From the NCBI RefSeq assembly GCF_020149765.1, contig NZ_CP083809.1, positions 3,720,001 through 3,784,000 of the forward strand: 64,000 nt of DNA, given 5' to 3'. This DNA comes from Pantoea agglomerans (lineage in GTDB: Bacteria; Pseudomonadota; Gammaproteobacteria; Enterobacterales; Enterobacteriaceae). Of the stretch, positions 17,843 to 28,257 are shown in pieces (positions within the stretch are counted from its first letter, which is position 1; every line of letters begins with the position of its first letter). A model generated the notes under the pieces. It did no database searches. It was given only the letters and a program-made list of their open reading frames with translations, and had not been told where the DNA came from. The position numbers were made by a program, and so were the translations under genes.

Positions 17843-18022
17843 GTCAGACCTCCACGTCATCCTTAGTTTTACATACCACCACATAATGGTGATACGACAA
17901 TACAAAGCGCTGCTGTGTCGCGCTGTTGTAAGTTAATTATAGTAGACGAATCGGCAACTGCCGCAGAAATACAGAATAATCTGTTTAGCGCAGCGCGTTA
18001 AGGCTGCCGCTGCGCGCGATAA

Positions 18023-19357
18023 TCAGTTTGCAAACCAGCGGCTTAGGCGCCATTCGCGCCGCCAGATCCACCAAAGCGAAACGCCGCGCAGCGCAAGAAA
18101 AACCGTTACCGCCAGCCACAAACCGTGGTTGCCCAGCCAGGGCAAGGTCAGCAGCGTCAGGAAGTAACCGAGCGCGGCCACCGCCATGCTGTTGCGCATT
18201 TCGCGCCCGCGCGTCGCGCCGATAAACAGCCCGTCCAGCAGATAGCACCACACGCCAGCCAGCGGCAGAATGATCTGCCAGATAAGATAGCGATCGACCA
18301 GCTGCTGCAGCGACGCCAGCGAAGTCAGCATCGACACAATAGCGTCACCGCTCGCCGCATAGATTAGCGCGAAGGCGAGCGCAACCATGCCCGCCTGACG
18401 ACAGGCGGCGTGCCATACCGACAGCAGCCTGTCGCCGTCGCGCGCGCCATAGGCCTCGCCGGAAACGGCTTCCACCGCATAGGCGAACCCGTCGAGCGCA
18501 TAGGCGGTAAAGGTGATAAACATCAGCAGGACGGCATTGGCGGCGACGATCTCTGGCCCCAGGCGCGCGCCGATAAGCGTCAGCGAGGCAAAGCAGAGCT
18601 GCAGCAGCAGGGAGCGCAGCATAATGTCGCGGTTAAGGCGCAGCAGGCGGCGGATATCGCCGCGCCAGCTCCTCTTCAGCATCGTCATTGATATGCCGCG
18701 TAGCTTCAGAACCCGCCATACCATCGCCAGCCCTACCGCCAGCGTGACATATTCCGCCAGCGCCGTCGCGGTCGCCGCGCCGGCCACGCCCCACTTCAGA
18801 CCGAGCACTAGCCAGAGATCGAGCAGAATATTTACCGTGTTGCCCACCACCAGCAGCACAACCGGCGCACGGGCATACTGCACGCCCAGCAGCCAGCCGA
18901 GGATAACCATATTTGCCAGCGTTGCCGGCGCGCTGAGCCAGCGAATATGGATAAAGATGGCGGCCTGCTCCAGCACCTGGGGATTGCCCCCCGCCAGCCG
19001 ACCCGCCAGCGCGCTAAGCGGATCGCGCAGCAGAATAAACAGCAGGCCCGCAAGCAGCGCCATCAGCAGCGGCTGCGTCAGGGCGCGCGCCAGCGCCTGC
19101 GCATCGCGCGCGCCAAAGGCCTGCGCGGTAAAGCCGGTGGTGCTCATGCGTAAAAAGAGTAACAGCATAAAGACGAAGCTGGTCGCGGTCGCGCCAATCG
19201 CTACGCCGCCAAGGTAAACCGGACTGTCGAGATGGCCGATAACGGCGGTGTCCACCAGGCCGAGCAGCGGCACGGTGATATTAGAGAGGATCATCGGCAG
19301 CGCCAGCCGCCAGAGTTGTCGATCGTCAGCAGAGAAGAGACGCATCAGCCGGTCCAT
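18023..19357 (-). CDS. dinF: MATE-family efflux protein DinF
   Basis: A 444-residue polytopic inner-membrane protein of the MATE superfamily with about twelve hydrophobic helices, beginning MDRLMRLFSADDRQLWRLALPM. DinF in E. coli is associated with protection against oxidative stress and bile salts. It lies directly downstream of lexA on the same strand, with a hairpin between them, and has no separate LexA box, so SOS induction should come by read-through from the lexA promoter. Confidence 0.94.
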   Translation of the reverse strand: MDRLMRLFSADDRQLWRLALPMILSNITVPLLGLVDTAVIGHLDSPVYLGGVAIGATATSFVFMLLLFLRMSTTGFTAQAFGARDAQALARALTQPLLMALLAGLLFILLRDPLSALAGRLAGGNPQVLEQAAIFIHIRWLSAPATLANMVILGWLLGVQYARAPVVLLVVGNTVNILLDLWLVLGLKWGVAGAATATALAEYVTLAVGLAMVWRVLKLRGISMTMLKRSWRGDIRRLLRLNRDIMLRSLLLQLCFASLTLIGARLGPEIVAANAVLLMFITFTAYALDGFAYAVEAVSGEAYGARDGDRLLSVWHAACRQAGMVALAFALIYAASGDAIVSMLTSLASLQQLVDRYLIWQIILPLAGVWCYLLDGLFIGATRGREMRNSMAVAALGYFLTLLTLPWLGNHGLWLAVTVFLALRGVSLWWIWRREWRLSRWFAN

Positions 19358-19436
19358 GCCTGAAAACGTAAAAAGGAGCGAGGCGGCCTCAATGCGGCGC
19401 TAGCCGCAGGAGGAGGCGCGTGAAAAGATTATCGTA

Positions 19437-19467
19437 CAGACGCCTGGCGAAGCGATACAGGCGTCTG
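19437..19467 (-). terminator. Stem-loop between lexA and dinF
   Basis: CAGACGCCTG and CAGGCGTCTG form a ten-base perfect stem with an eleven-base loop, immediately past the lexA stop. No long T-run follows on the minus strand, so it probably attenuates dinF or protects the lexA 3' end rather than fully terminating. Confidence 0.5.
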
Positions 19468-19478
19468 AAGGCGAGCGG

Positions 19479-20093
19479 TCAGAGCCACTCGCCGTTGCGC
19501 ACCACGCCCACTGCCAGACCTTCAACGGTCAGCGACTGCGTGCGGGTATCGACGATAATCGGTTCGAAGTCGTTGTTTTCCGGCAGCAGATGAACCACGG
19601 TGCCCTGCTTTTTCCAGCGTTTTACCGTGACTTCGTCATCGATACGCGCCACAACAACCTGACCGTTACGCACATCCTGCGTTTTATGCACCGCAAGCAG
19701 ATCGCCATCCATAATGCCGATATCTTTCATCGACATACCGGCAACGCGCAGCAGGAAATCAGCAGAGGGCTTAAACAGGTCGGGATCGACTTTATAGTGC
19801 GTCTCAATATGTTCCTGAGCCAGCAGCGGCTCGCCAGCGGCGACGCGGCCGATTAACGGCAGCCCGTTGGACTCTTCCTCTTCCATCAGCAGGCGAATGC
19901 CGCGTGATGCGCCAGAAACGATCTCAATAACGCCTTTACGCGCCAGCGCTTTAAGGTGTTCTTCGGCGGCGTTGGGGGAACGGAACCCCAGCTGCGAGGC
20001 GATCTCCGCACGCGTTGGCGGCATGCCCGTCTGGTTGATATGGTCGCGAATCAGGTCATAAACCTGTTGCTGCCTGGTGGTTAATGCTTTCAT
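19479..20093 (-). CDS. lexA: SOS repressor LexA
   Basis: A 204-residue SOS master repressor. The DNA-binding domain is residues 1-70 ([26 protein letters not shown]). The self-cleavage site Ala86-Gly87 is in GRVAAGEPL. The catalytic dyad is Ser121 (GMSMKDIG) and Lys158 (EVTVKRW). A longer frame to 20366 is spurious; [10 protein letters not shown] is the conserved start and GGGGCGGG precedes it. Two LexA boxes upstream give autoregulation, as in E. coli. dinF follows. Confidence 0.99.
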   Translation of the reverse strand: MKALTTRQQQVYDLIRDHINQTGMPPTRAEIASQLGFRSPNAAEEHLKALARKGVIEIVSGASRGIRLLMEEEESNGLPLIGRVAAGEPLLAQEHIETHYKVDPDLFKPSADFLLRVAGMSMKDIGIMDGDLLAVHKTQDVRNGQVVVARIDDEVTVKRWKKQGTVVHLLPENNDFEPIIVDTRTQSLTVEGLAVGVVRNGEWL

Positions 20094-20101
20094 CCCGCCC
20101 C

Positions 20102-20117
20102 CTGGTTGTTTATACAG
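20102..20117. promoter_or_regulatory. LexA box proximal to lexA
   Basis: CTGGTTGTTTATACAG is CTG-N10-CAG; on the minus strand it reads CTGTATAAACAACCAG. It lies nine bases from the lexA start, equivalent to the second box of the E. coli lexA operator. Confidence 0.88.
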
Positions 20118-20120
20118 TCG

Positions 20121-20136
20121 CTGTGAGTATATACAG
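20121..20136. promoter_or_regulatory. LexA box distal to lexA
   Basis: CTGTGAGTATATACAG is CTG-N10-CAG, on the minus strand CTGTATATACTCACAG, the same sequence as the first E. coli lexA operator box. Two boxes three bases apart allow tight cooperative autorepression. Confidence 0.92.
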
Positions 20137-20199
20137 GTATTGGTGAAATGAAAACCAAAACCCAGGGAAATAACAGCCGTTTGGGCCATTGTGGAAAGC

Positions 20200-20568
20200 C
20201 TACCGCAAATGCGTCCAGAGCAGCGCGATCCAGATGAACAGCGCCAGTATAATAGCGAGCAAAACGGCGGCGGAGCCCATATCTTTCGCTCGTCCCGACA
20301 GCGGGTGACGCTCCTGGCCGATACGGTCGACCACCGCTTCGATTGCGCTGTTGAGGATCTCGACAATAATCACCAGCACCACCGATCCAATCATCAGGAT
20401 GCGCGCGACGGTGTCGACATCCAGCCAGCAGGCGATAGCGATAGCGACGATGGCGGCCGTGGCCTCCTGACGAAACGCGGCTTCATGCTGCCAGGCGGCG
20501 CGCAGCCCCTGCCACGAGTAGCCTGCCGCTTTTACAATCCTGAGCAAACCGGTGGTATTACTTGCCAT
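20200..20568 (-). CDS. dgkA: Diacylglycerol kinase DgkA
   Basis: A 122-residue three-helix inner-membrane kinase that phosphorylates diacylglycerol to phosphatidic acid, recycling lipid released by membrane-derived oligosaccharide synthesis. The active-site segment [15 protein letters not shown] and the [11 protein letters not shown] stretch are intact. The length equals E. coli DgkA. ATG at 20568 ([19 protein letters not shown]) is the family start. It is divergent from plsB. Confidence 0.97.
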   Translation of the reverse strand: MASNTTGLLRIVKAAGYSWQGLRAAWQHEAAFRQEATAAIVAIAIACWLDVDTVARILMIGSVVLVIIVEILNSAIEAVVDRIGQERHPLSGRAKDMGSAAVLLAIILALFIWIALLWTHLR

Positions 20569-20687
20569 TGCGAGGGAACCCTTTAGGTTGTTTGACGTCA
20601 ATGTCTGGGCCAGGTGCGTTTGGCACCACCACAGATCTTCGCAGCACTTTCTGATATGCTTGCGGCGCTTTGCTAACAAGAGGCTTC

Positions 20688-23120
20688 ATGTTGTCTATGT
20701 CAGGTTGGCGTAAACTTTATTATAAATTGTTGAATTTACCACTCTCTGTTCTGGTAAAAACGAAGGCTATTCCGGGCGATCCCGTTTCCGAACATGGACT
20801 CGATCCAACGCGGCCGATTATGTACGTGCTGCCATACGATTCCAAGGCGGATTTGCTGACGCTGCGCCAGCAGTGTCTGAAGCATAATCTGCCCGATCCG
20901 CTGTCACCACTGGAGATTGACGGCTCGATACTGCCGCGCCACGTGTTTATTCACGACGGCCCGCGCGTATTCCCCGCTTTTGGGCCGAATACCGAATCGG
21001 TGAAGATTTTTCACGAGTATCTCGATCTGCACCGTAACAACCCTCAGCTCGATATCCAGATGCTGCCGGTTTCGGTGATGTTTGGCCGCGCGCCCGGCCG
21101 CGAGGTTCAGGGCGACGATGCGCCGCACCTGCGCGAGCTTAACGGGGTTGAGAAGTTTTTCGCTATCGTCTGGCACGGCCGCGACAGCTTTGTGCGCTTT
21201 TCGCCAACCGTCTCGCTGCGCTGGATGGCGACGCAGCACGGCACCGACAAATCCATCGCGCAGAAACTGGCGCGCGTGGCGCGTATTCATTTCGCACGCC
21301 AGCGTTTAGCCGCGGTTGGTCCGCGTCTGCCGGCGCGACAGGATCTCTTCAACAAGCTGCTGCAGTCCAAGGCGATTGAAAAAGCGGTGGAAGAAGAGGC
21401 GCGCAGCAAAAAGCTCTCCCATGAGAAGGCGCAGCAAAACGCCGTTGAGATGATGGAAGAGATCGCTGCCGACTTCTCCTATGAGGCGATCCGCGTCACC
21501 GATCGCGTCATGGGCTGGCTGTGGAGCCGTCTCTATCAGGGCATCAACGTCAACGGCGGCGAACGCGTGCGCCAGCTGGCGGAAGATGGCCATGAGATCG
21601 TCTATGTGCCCTGCCATCGCAGCCATATGGATTATCTGCTGCTCTCCTACGTCCTTTATCACCAGGGCCTGGTGCCGCCGCATATCGCCGCGGGCATCAA
21701 CCTGAACTTCTGGCCCGCCGGTCCGATCTTCCGTCGCCTGGGCGCGTTCTTTATTCGCCGTACCTTTAAAGGCAATAAACTCTACGCCACCGTATTCCGT
21801 GAATATCTCGGCGAGCTGTTCAGCCGCGGCTATTCGGTCGAGTATTTCGTTGAAGGTGGGCGCTCACGTACCGGTCGCCTGCTCGATCCGAAAACCGGCA
21901 CGCTGGCGATGACGCTGCAGGCGATGCTGCGCGGCGGCAAACGTCCGATTACGCTGGTGCCGATCTATATCGGCTATGAGCACGTCATGGAAGTGGGTAC
22001 TTACGCCAAAGAGCTGCGCGGCGCGGCGAAAGAGAAAGAAGGCTTTATGCAGATGGTGCGCGGCCTGCGCAAGCTACGTAACCTGGGCCAGGGCTACGTT
22101 AACTTCGGCGAACCGCTGCCGCTGGTGAACTACCTGAACAAGCAGGTGCCGGAGTGGCGCGACGCTATCGACCCGATTGAACCGCAGCGTCCCAGCTGGC
22201 TGACGCCGACGGTCAACGATATTGCGGCGCGTCTGATGGTGCGCATCAACGAAGCGGGCGCGGCTAACGCCATGAACCTGTGCGTTACCGCGCTGCTCGC
22301 CTCACGTCAGCGCTCACTAACCCGCGAGCAGCTGATCGAGCAGCTGGATTGCTATACCGCTCTGCTGCGCAACGTGCCCTATTCGCCGGAATCAACGGTG
22401 CCGCCGCTTTCAGCGGAAGAGCTGCTGAACCATGCGATGAGCATGAATAAGTTCGAAACCGAACAGGACAATATCGGCGATATCATCATCCTGCCGCGCG
22501 AGCAGGCGGTGCTGATGACCTATTACCGCAACAATATTCACCATATGCTGGTGATGCCGTCGCTGATCGCCGCCATTATTCAGCAGCATCCTAACCTGAG
22601 CGAAGCCGAGCTGCTGCGCCAGGTGCGTCTGATCTACCCGATGCTGAAAAGCGAGCTGTTCCTGCGCTGGGAAATCGACGCCCTGCCGGCGCTGCTGAGC
22701 GCGCTCTGTCAGGAGCTGGCGCGTCAGGGGCTGATTACCCTGCAGGATGGCCAGCTGCGCCACACCGCCGCGCGTTATCGCACGCTGCAGCTGCTGGCCG
22801 CCGGTATCCGCGAGACCCTGCAACGTTTCGCTATCACCTTCTCTATCCTCAGCGCGAAGCCGACCATTAACCGCGGCACGCTGGAGAAAGAGAGCCGTAT
22901 GCTGGCGCAGCGTCTTTCGGTGCTGCACGGCATCAACGCGCCGGAGTTTTTCGATAAGGCGGTGTTTACCACGCTGGTGCTGACGCTGCGCGATGAGGGC
23001 TATATCAGCGATACCGGCGACGCCGACGTTGAGCGTACCCAGGCCACCTGGCATATTCTGGCCGATCTGGTGACCAGCGATGTGCGGCTGACCATCGAAA
23101 GCGCGGTGGCGCACGAGTAA
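20688..23120 (+). CDS. plsB: Glycerol-3-phosphate 1-O-acyltransferase PlsB
   Basis: An 810-residue inner-membrane acyltransferase catalysing the first step of phospholipid synthesis (glycerol-3-phosphate plus acyl-CoA/ACP). Acyltransferase motifs are visible: HRSHMDYLL (the HX4D catalytic motif near residue 310) and [10 protein letters not shown]. The start is ambiguous: AAGAGG lies close before ATG 20688, while the E. coli-like start [10 protein letters not shown] is at 20697. I chose the one with the better-placed Shine-Dalgarno. It is divergent from dgkA; both act in phosphatidic acid metabolism. Confidence 0.97.
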   Translation: MLSMSGWRKLYYKLLNLPLSVLVKTKAIPGDPVSEHGLDPTRPIMYVLPYDSKADLLTLRQQCLKHNLPDPLSPLEIDGSILPRHVFIHDGPRVFPAFGPNTESVKIFHEYLDLHRNNPQLDIQMLPVSVMFGRAPGREVQGDDAPHLRELNGVEKFFAIVWHGRDSFVRFSPTVSLRWMATQHGTDKSIAQKLARVARIHFARQRLAAVGPRLPARQDLFNKLLQSKAIEKAVEEEARSKKLSHEKAQQNAVEMMEEIAADFSYEAIRVTDRVMGWLWSRLYQGINVNGGERVRQLAEDGHEIVYVPCHRSHMDYLLLSYVLYHQGLVPPHIAAGINLNFWPAGPIFRRLGAFFIRRTFKGNKLYATVFREYLGELFSRGYSVEYFVEGGRSRTGRLLDPKTGTLAMTLQAMLRGGKRPITLVPIYIGYEHVMEVGTYAKELRGAAKEKEGFMQMVRGLRKLRNLGQGYVNFGEPLPLVNYLNKQVPEWRDAIDPIEPQRPSWLTPTVNDIAARLMVRINEAGAANAMNLCVTALLASRQRSLTREQLIEQLDCYTALLRNVPYSPESTVPPLSAEELLNHAMSMNKFETEQDNIGDIIILPREQAVLMTYYRNNIHHMLVMPSLIAAIIQQHPNLSEAELLRQVRLIYPMLKSELFLRWEIDALPALLSALCQELARQGLITLQDGQLRHTAARYRTLQLLAAGIRETLQRFAITFSILSAKPTINRGTLEKESRMLAQRLSVLHGINAPEFFDKAVFTTLVLTLRDEGYISDTGDADVERTQATWHILADLVTSDVRLTIESAVAHE

Positions 23121-23141
23121 CGCACCGCAGGCAGAAAAAAC

Positions 23142-23172
23142 AAAGGGCGACAGTGATGTCGCCCTTTTTTTC
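23142..23172 (+). terminator. plsB terminator
   Basis: AAAGGGCGACA and TGTCGCCCTTT pair around GTGA, followed by a run of T. Confidence 0.9.
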
Positions 23173-23231
23173 AGTTACTCATCAGCCTGATAAGCGGGAA
23201 AGGTAAAAAGCGTCTCTTCCGCGCTAGCGTC

Positions 23232-23259
23232 AAAGGCGACAACGTTGTCGCCTTTTTAC
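23232..23259 (-). terminator. ubiA terminator
   Basis: AAAGGCGACAACGTTGTCGCCTTT (23232-23255) is a perfect 24-base palindrome just beyond the ubiA stop. Its arm resembles that of the plsB terminator ninety bases away. Confidence 0.75.
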
Positions 23260-23261
23260 CG

Positions 23262-24146
23262 TTAAAACAGCTCACTAAACGGCGGCGTATTCAGCACCAC
23301 GCCGATAAATATCACCAGGCCAACATAATTATTGTTGAGGAAGCCCTGGAAGCAGGCGTCGCGCTCGCGGTGTGCGATCAGCTTTTGCTGGTAGAGAAAC
23401 AGCGCCGCGGCGCCAAGCAGCGACCAGAAAAAGAAGGCGTTAAGCTGCATCATCAGGCCCACCAGCGCCAGCAGCGCCAGCGTTGCGAACTGCAGGAGGC
23501 CGATAATCAGCTTGTCGTAGCGGCCGAACAGAATCGCCGTTGATTTGACGCCAATCTTGATATCGTCATCGCGATCCACCATGGCGTACTGCGTATCATA
23601 GGCGACGGTCCAGCAGATGTTAGCCAGAAACACCAGCCAGCACTCTAGTGGTAAGGACTCACTAACTGCAGACCAGGCCATCGGGATCGCCCAGCCGAAT
23701 GCCGCCCCTAATACCACCTGCGGCAAGTGGGTATAGCGCTTCATAAAGGGATAGCACCAGGCCAGCGCCAGGCCGCCAAACGAAAGCAGAATCGTCATCA
23801 GATTCATGGTGAGCACCAGCCCGAACGCCAGCAGCCCCAGCAGCACGAACAGGATTTTCGCCTCTTTCTCGCTTACCGCGCCGCTGGGCAGCGGACGGCC
23901 TGCGGTACGCTTCACGAAGCCGTCGACCTTGCGATCGGCGAAATCGTTAATCACGCAGCCCGCCGCGCGCATCACAAATACGCCGAGCACAAACACCACC
24001 AGCACCGACAGCGGCGGCACGCCCAGGGTCGACAGCCAGAGCGCCCACAGCGTCGGCCACAGCAGCAGCAGCGTGCCGATCGGTTTATCAATACGCATCA
24101 GGCGGCTATAGGCCTGAAACTTGCTCATCTGTACGCTTTTTTCCAC
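23262..24146 (-). CDS. ubiA: 4-hydroxybenzoate octaprenyltransferase UbiA
   Basis: A 294-residue inner-membrane prenyltransferase joining the polyprenyl tail to 4-hydroxybenzoate in ubiquinone synthesis. The two Asp-rich magnesium/diphosphate motifs are intact: NDFADRKVD near residue 67 and [12 protein letters not shown] near 190. Multiple transmembrane helices are visible. It lies 12 bases downstream of ubiC in a ubiCA operon. Confidence 0.97.
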   Translation of the reverse strand: MEKSVQMSKFQAYSRLMRIDKPIGTLLLLWPTLWALWLSTLGVPPLSVLVVFVLGVFVMRAAGCVINDFADRKVDGFVKRTAGRPLPSGAVSEKEAKILFVLLGLLAFGLVLTMNLMTILLSFGGLALAWCYPFMKRYTHLPQVVLGAAFGWAIPMAWSAVSESLPLECWLVFLANICWTVAYDTQYAMVDRDDDIKIGVKSTAILFGRYDKLIIGLLQFATLALLALVGLMMQLNAFFFWSLLGAAALFLYQQKLIAHRERDACFQGFLNNNYVGLVIFIGVVLNTPPFSELF

Positions 24147-24158
24147 GTGTAATCGTCC

Positions 24159-24671
24159 TCAGGCCAGGTCGCGATAGAGCGGCGAGGCCGGTAAAAACAG
24201 TTCGGTCAGCAGCAGCGGCTTGCCTGACAGTCGCAGGCGCGAGCGGCGTCCCCAGAGCGCGCCGACGCTGCCCGGTTCGATAAAGTCGCGGCTTAAGGTT
24301 GAAGAGGAGAAGAGATAGCGGCCAAGCGGGCGCGTTCCCAGCTTTTGCAGCATCTGCTCTGGCCCGCTGAGGGTGCTCTCCGGCACCAGCGTGCGGCCAA
24401 TAAGCCAGGGTTCATCGTCGCCGCACAGCACAATCTCCCGCAGCCAGAAACGCGCATCGTCCGGCAGAAGCGCCCTTTCATCGGTAAGCTCATCGGCATT
24501 AATAAAGCCTTCGCGTATCGGCTGCACCGTTACCTGCCGACAGTGCTGCTCGAAACGGCGCGTCATGGAGTCCTCCTCCATCAGCCAGTCCAGCAGCGGC
24601 GCGGTCAGCGTCGGATGCGTGGACGGCAGCCAGTTGAGCGCGCGTAATAAGCTGAGCGCCTCGTGCGACAT
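24159..24671 (-). CDS. ubiC: Chorismate lyase UbiC
   Basis: A 170-residue enzyme converting chorismate to 4-hydroxybenzoate and pyruvate, the entry step to ubiquinone. The family stretches [35 protein letters not shown] and [19 protein letters not shown] are clear. It starts [10 protein letters not shown] at 24671, with GGAGTGGTGAT upstream; the ATG at 24728 adds residues without homology. It is cotranscribed with ubiA. psiE lies immediately upstream; the E. coli maltose genes are not here. Confidence 0.95.
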   Translation of the reverse strand: MSHEALSLLRALNWLPSTHPTLTAPLLDWLMEEDSMTRRFEQHCRQVTVQPIREGFINADELTDERALLPDDARFWLREIVLCGDDEPWLIGRTLVPESTLSGPEQMLQKLGTRPLGRYLFSSSTLSRDFIEPGSVGALWGRRSRLRLSGKPLLLTELFLPASPLYRDLA

Positions 24672-24740
24672 ATCACCACTCCCGTCAATTTTGAGGGCAA
24701 CAGTGTAGCGCAGAGGCGCGACGGGCACACCTGGCGGCGC

Positions 24741-25151
24741 TTATTCGCGCTTCAGGCGGTTGCTGTTCGCCAGCCACAGGGTCACCACCAGAATCAGGAT
24801 GGCGCCGGAGTAGCAGAGCGTGTCGAAGGGATTTTTATGGTCGACGATAATCAGTCGAATAATCGCCGTAATGCCGATGTAGACAAAGTAGCGCAGCGGA
24901 AAGTGATAGCCAGACTGGAAATACTTGACGATCAGCGCGATAAATTCGAAGTAGAGGAAATAGATAACGATCCCCTCAATCAGCAGATAAGAGGAGGCCT
25001 GCTCGCCAACGTTCAGCAGCACGTTGGCAAGGTGCAGCGTCTCTTTGCCGAGGAACACTGCCAGAATAACCGCCAGCGCCAGCAGTCCCAGGTTGAGCAC
25101 CCATTGCAGCGCCAACGCGATGTACTGACCGCCGGTGGGTTTAACGTTCAT
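24741..25151 (-). CDS. psiE: Phosphate-starvation-inducible membrane protein PsiE
   Basis: A 136-residue, four-helix inner-membrane protein of the PsiE family ([34 protein letters not shown]; ending [10 protein letters not shown]). In E. coli psiE is activated by PhoB and repressed by cAMP-CRP; its function is unknown. A perfect CRP half-site pair lies 49 bases upstream. I could not identify a clear Pho box. Same length as E. coli PsiE. Confidence 0.92.
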   Translation of the reverse strand: MNVKPTGGQYIALALQWVLNLGLLALAVILAVFLGKETLHLANVLLNVGEQASSYLLIEGIVIYFLYFEFIALIVKYFQSGYHFPLRYFVYIGITAIIRLIIVDHKNPFDTLCYSGAILILVVTLWLANSNRLKRE

Positions 25152-25199
25152 GATTTGCCTCGATAATGGCTTTTAGTAAGGATCGCCATCATGCTGCAA

Positions 25200-25215
25200 T
25201 GTGACACAGATCACA
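25200..25215. promoter_or_regulatory. CRP (cAMP receptor protein) site between psiE and yjbB
   Basis: TGTGACACAGATCACA is a perfect TGTGA-N6-TCACA palindrome. It lies 49 bases upstream of psiE, consistent with the known CRP repression of psiE. The other gene it could serve, yjbB, starts 218 bases away. The rest of 25152-25432 shows no gene. Confidence 0.85.
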
Positions 25216-25432
25216 AGATACCAGCCGCGCCCTGCCCGACGCGGCGCGCCAGCTGCCGATAGCCAGCCAATATTTATCCCCTTCCCGTAGAGCGAACTGG
25301 TCTACAGTTAAAGAGTCGGCAGCGCGCGCAGGTCGCTTAAAATTCAGGAAAAATTGCGCCCGCCCGGCGGTTCGTTTTGCAGATTGCTCTTTCCGTCAGG
25401 CTGGCTTTCTGCTGCTTTTTAGCCTGACGGTT

Positions 25433-27073
25433 ATGGAGTGGCATGACGTGTTGACCCTGCTTAATCTTCTCTCCGCCGTCGCCCTGCTGGTCTGGGGCAC
25501 CCATATCGTGCGCTCCGGCATTATGCGCGTCTTCGGCGCGGACCTGCGCCGCGTGCTCAGCCGCAGCATCGAAAAGAAACCCATGGCTTTTCTGGCGGGC
25601 ATCGGCGTAACGACGCTGGTGCAGAGCAGCAACGCCACCACGCTGCTGGCGACCTCCTTTGTGGCGCAGAAACTAATGGGCCTGACGCCTGCGCTGGTGG
25701 TGGTGCTGGGCGCCGACGTGGGCACCGCCATTATGGCGCGTATTCTCACCTTCGATCTCTCCTGGCTGTCGCCGCTGTTTATCTTTTTCGGCGTGGTCTT
25801 TTTCCTGTCGCGCAAGCAGACGCGCGTCGGCCAGATGGGCCGCGCCAGTATCGGACTGGGGCTGATTTTGCTGGCGCTGCAGCTGATTGTCAGCGCCGCC
25901 CGGCCGATTACCCAGGCGTCGGGTGTGCAGGTGCTCTTTTCCAGCCTGACCGGCGATATTCTGCTGGATGCGCTTATCGGCGCGGTCTTCGCCATTATCA
26001 GCTACTCCAGCCTGGCGGCGGTGTTGATCACCGCCACGCTGACCGCCGCAGGCGTGATCTCATTTAAAGTGGCGCTCTGTCTGGTCATCGGCGCCAATCT
26101 CGGCAGCGGCCTGCTGGCGATGCTCAACGCCAGCGGCTCTAACGCCGCCGGCAAGCGGGTGGCGCTCGGCAGCCTGCTGTTCAAGCTGCTCGGATCGCTG
26201 GCGGTGCTGCCCTTTATCAACCTGCTGGCGCCCTGGCTCGATAAGCTGCCGGTCAATGACGAAGAGCTGGTGATCTTCTTCCACGTTTTCTACAACCTGA
26301 TCCGCTGCCTGATTATGGTGCCCTTCGCTGAACCGATGGCGCGCCTCTGCACCCGCCTCATCGGCGACGACGCCGAGGCGGATATGGCAGTGAAGCCTCG
26401 CCACCTCGACCGCAGTGCGCTGGATACGCCGACGCTGGCGCTGGTCAACGCCGCGCGCGAGGCGCTGCGCATCGGCGACGTGCTGGAAATGATGCTGGAG
26501 GCGTTCAGCAAAGTGGTGCACGGCGAAGTGCGCGAAGAGCGTACGGTGCGACGGCTGGACGACGATGTCGACGTACTCTATACCGCCATCAAGCTCTATC
26601 TGGCGCGCATGCCGAAAGAAGATCTGTCGGAAGAGGATTCGCGCCGCTGGGGCGAAATTATCGAAATGTCGCTGAACCTTGAACAGGCGGGCGACATTAT
26701 TGAGCGCATGAGCGGCGACGTAGCGGATAAGGCGCTGACGCCGCGTCGCGCCTTCTCGCCGGAAGGCATCAGGGAGCTGGAGACGCTGCATGAGCAGCTG
26801 CTGGCGAACCTGCGCCTCAGCCTGTCGGTATTTCTCTCACGCGACATCAGCAGCGCGAAACGGCTGCGCCGCGCCAAGCATCGCTTCCGTATTCTGATCC
26901 GCCGCTTCTCGCATGCGCATGTGGAGCGGCTACATCAGCAAAACGTTCAGAGCATTGAAACCAGCTCGCTGCATCTGGGGCTGCTGGGAGATATGAAACG
27001 CCTGAATTCGCTGCTCTGCAGCGTGGCCTATACGCTGCTGGAGCAGCCGGACGACGAGCGGGACTATGAATAA
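25433..27073 (+). CDS. yjbB: YjbB, Na/Pi-cotransporter family protein with PhoU-like C-terminus
   Basis: A 546-residue inner-membrane protein. Residues 1-310 carry two Na/Pi-cotransporter repeats, with TTLVQSSNATTLLATSF near 62 and ISYSSLAAVLITATLT near 190. The C-terminal cytoplasmic half (about 340-546) is helical and PhoU-like (EEDSRRWGEIIEMSLNLEQAGDIIERM). E. coli YjbB exports phosphate when overproduced. The Shine-Dalgarno is weak. Its neighbour psiE also belongs to phosphate physiology. Confidence 0.92.
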   Translation: MEWHDVLTLLNLLSAVALLVWGTHIVRSGIMRVFGADLRRVLSRSIEKKPMAFLAGIGVTTLVQSSNATTLLATSFVAQKLMGLTPALVVVLGADVGTAIMARILTFDLSWLSPLFIFFGVVFFLSRKQTRVGQMGRASIGLGLILLALQLIVSAARPITQASGVQVLFSSLTGDILLDALIGAVFAIISYSSLAAVLITATLTAAGVISFKVALCLVIGANLGSGLLAMLNASGSNAAGKRVALGSLLFKLLGSLAVLPFINLLAPWLDKLPVNDEELVIFFHVFYNLIRCLIMVPFAEPMARLCTRLIGDDAEADMAVKPRHLDRSALDTPTLALVNAAREALRIGDVLEMMLEAFSKVVHGEVREERTVRRLDDDVDVLYTAIKLYLARMPKEDLSEEDSRRWGEIIEMSLNLEQAGDIIERMSGDVADKALTPRRAFSPEGIRELETLHEQLLANLRLSLSVFLSRDISSAKRLRRAKHRFRILIRRFSHAHVERLHQQNVQSIETSSLHLGLLGDMKRLNSLLCSVAYTLLEQPDDERDYE

Positions 27074-27074
27074 A

Positions 27075-27108
27075 GCGGGGGCGCGTCGCCCCCGCGCTGT
27101 TACTTTTT
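27075..27108. terminator. Bidirectional terminator between yjbB and the PanS-like gene
   Basis: GCGGGGGCG and CGCCCCCGC pair around CGT between converging genes, with TTACTTTTTAT beyond on the plus strand. Confidence 0.8.
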
Positions 27109-28017
27109 ATCGACCGGTTTGCCTGACCAGTAGCCAGCCAGCAGCGAACCGGAAAGGTTGTGCCAGACCGAGAAGAGCGCGCCTGGCAGCGCGGCCAGCG
27201 GCGAGAAGTAGAGTTTGCCCAGCGTCGCCGCCAGGCCGGAGTTCTGCATCCCGACCTCCAGCGCCAGCGTGCGGCAGGTCGACTCGTCGAAGCCGAACAG
27301 CTTGCCGCCCCAGTAGCCGCCCAGCAGGCCGATGGCGTTATGCATTATCACGGCGGCGATCACCATCAGGCCGACCGAGCTGATAAAGCCCTGGCTGCCC
27401 GCCACCACGGCGCTGATGATCAGCAGAATGCACACCATCGAGAAAGCCGGCAGGTAGGGCTCGATGCGGCGCACCAGTCCGTTAAAGCTGTGATGAACGA
27501 TCAGTCCGAGGCTAATGGGGATCGCCACGATCTTCACGATGCTGAGCAGCATACCCATAACGTCCACCTGGATATGGGTATCGACGTAGAAGCGCGTCAG
27601 CAGCGGCGTAGCAAAAACCCCCACCAGCGCGGAAACCGAGGAGATGGTCACCGAGAGCGCGACGTCGCCCTTCGCCAGATAGATCATCACGTTCGAGGCG
27701 GTGCCGCTGGCCACGCTGCCGACCAGGATCATGCCCGCAGCGAGATCCGGCGGCATATGGAACAGCTTCGCCAGCGCCCAGGCGGCGAGCGGCATCACCA
27801 GATAGTGCAGAAAGGTGCCGGCGATCACCGGCGCCGGGCGCACCAGCACGCGTTTGAAATCGTCGATATTAAGCGTTACGCCCATGCCAAACATAATCAG
27901 CATCAGCAGCCAGGAGACCCACGGCCCGATGCCGAGAAAGACGCCGGGGGAATACCAGGCGGCCAGGGAGAGCAGCACGGCCCACAGCGGGAACAGGCGG
28001 GTTATTTTGGCGAGCAT
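27100..28017 (-). CDS. panS: Bile-acid:sodium symporter (BASS) family carrier, PanS-like
   Basis: A 305-residue ten-helix inner-membrane carrier of the BASS family, resembling PanS (pantothenate/ketopantoate transport in Salmonella). Motifs are [41 protein letters not shown] and [15 protein letters not shown], which includes the characteristic crossover helices. I started at 28017 ([14 protein letters not shown]) with AAGGAAG upstream rather than at 28080. It is monocistronic between yjbB and lysC. The substrate call is by resemblance only. Confidence 0.78.
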   Translation of the reverse strand: MLAKITRLFPLWAVLLSLAAWYSPGVFLGIGPWVSWLLMLIMFGMGVTLNIDDFKRVLVRPAPVIAGTFLHYLVMPLAAWALAKLFHMPPDLAAGMILVGSVASGTASNVMIYLAKGDVALSVTISSVSALVGVFATPLLTRFYVDTHIQVDVMGMLLSIVKIVAIPISLGLIVHHSFNGLVRRIEPYLPAFSMVCILLIISAVVAGSQGFISSVGLMVIAAVIMHNAIGLLGGYWGGKLFGFDESTCRTLALEVGMQNSGLAATLGKLYFSPLAALPGALFSVWHNLSGSLLAGYWSGKPVDKK

Positions 28018-28257
28018 AGCCAGACTTCCTTCTTTGAATGTTGTGTTTTTTCGCGGTTTTGCCACAGAGAAACGCGGCACAGGAACGGGTGCGCCGGCGG
28101 AGCGGGATCATAACATTTCGTTATCGCAAGGTGAGGCCAGAAGGGAAAATGGGGATCGACTGCTGCCGATCCCGCAGATAGTGCCGGAAATACGCTGGCT
28201 TTTACGCTAAAAAGCGGTCGATCGCACCAGCCGGATCCGATCCGGCCGGGCAGATCC
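28018..28257. other. Intergenic region between lysC and the PanS-like gene
   Basis: No gene is seen. A hairpin GCCGGAT/ATCCGGC with loop CCG at 28230-28246, just past the lysC stop, may be its 3' end, although no T-run follows on the minus strand. Confidence 0.4.

Noticed and set aside
25220..25432. Pho box for psiE or yjbB
   Set aside because: Only scattered partial CTGTCAT-like matches; none with the tandem eleven-base spacing.
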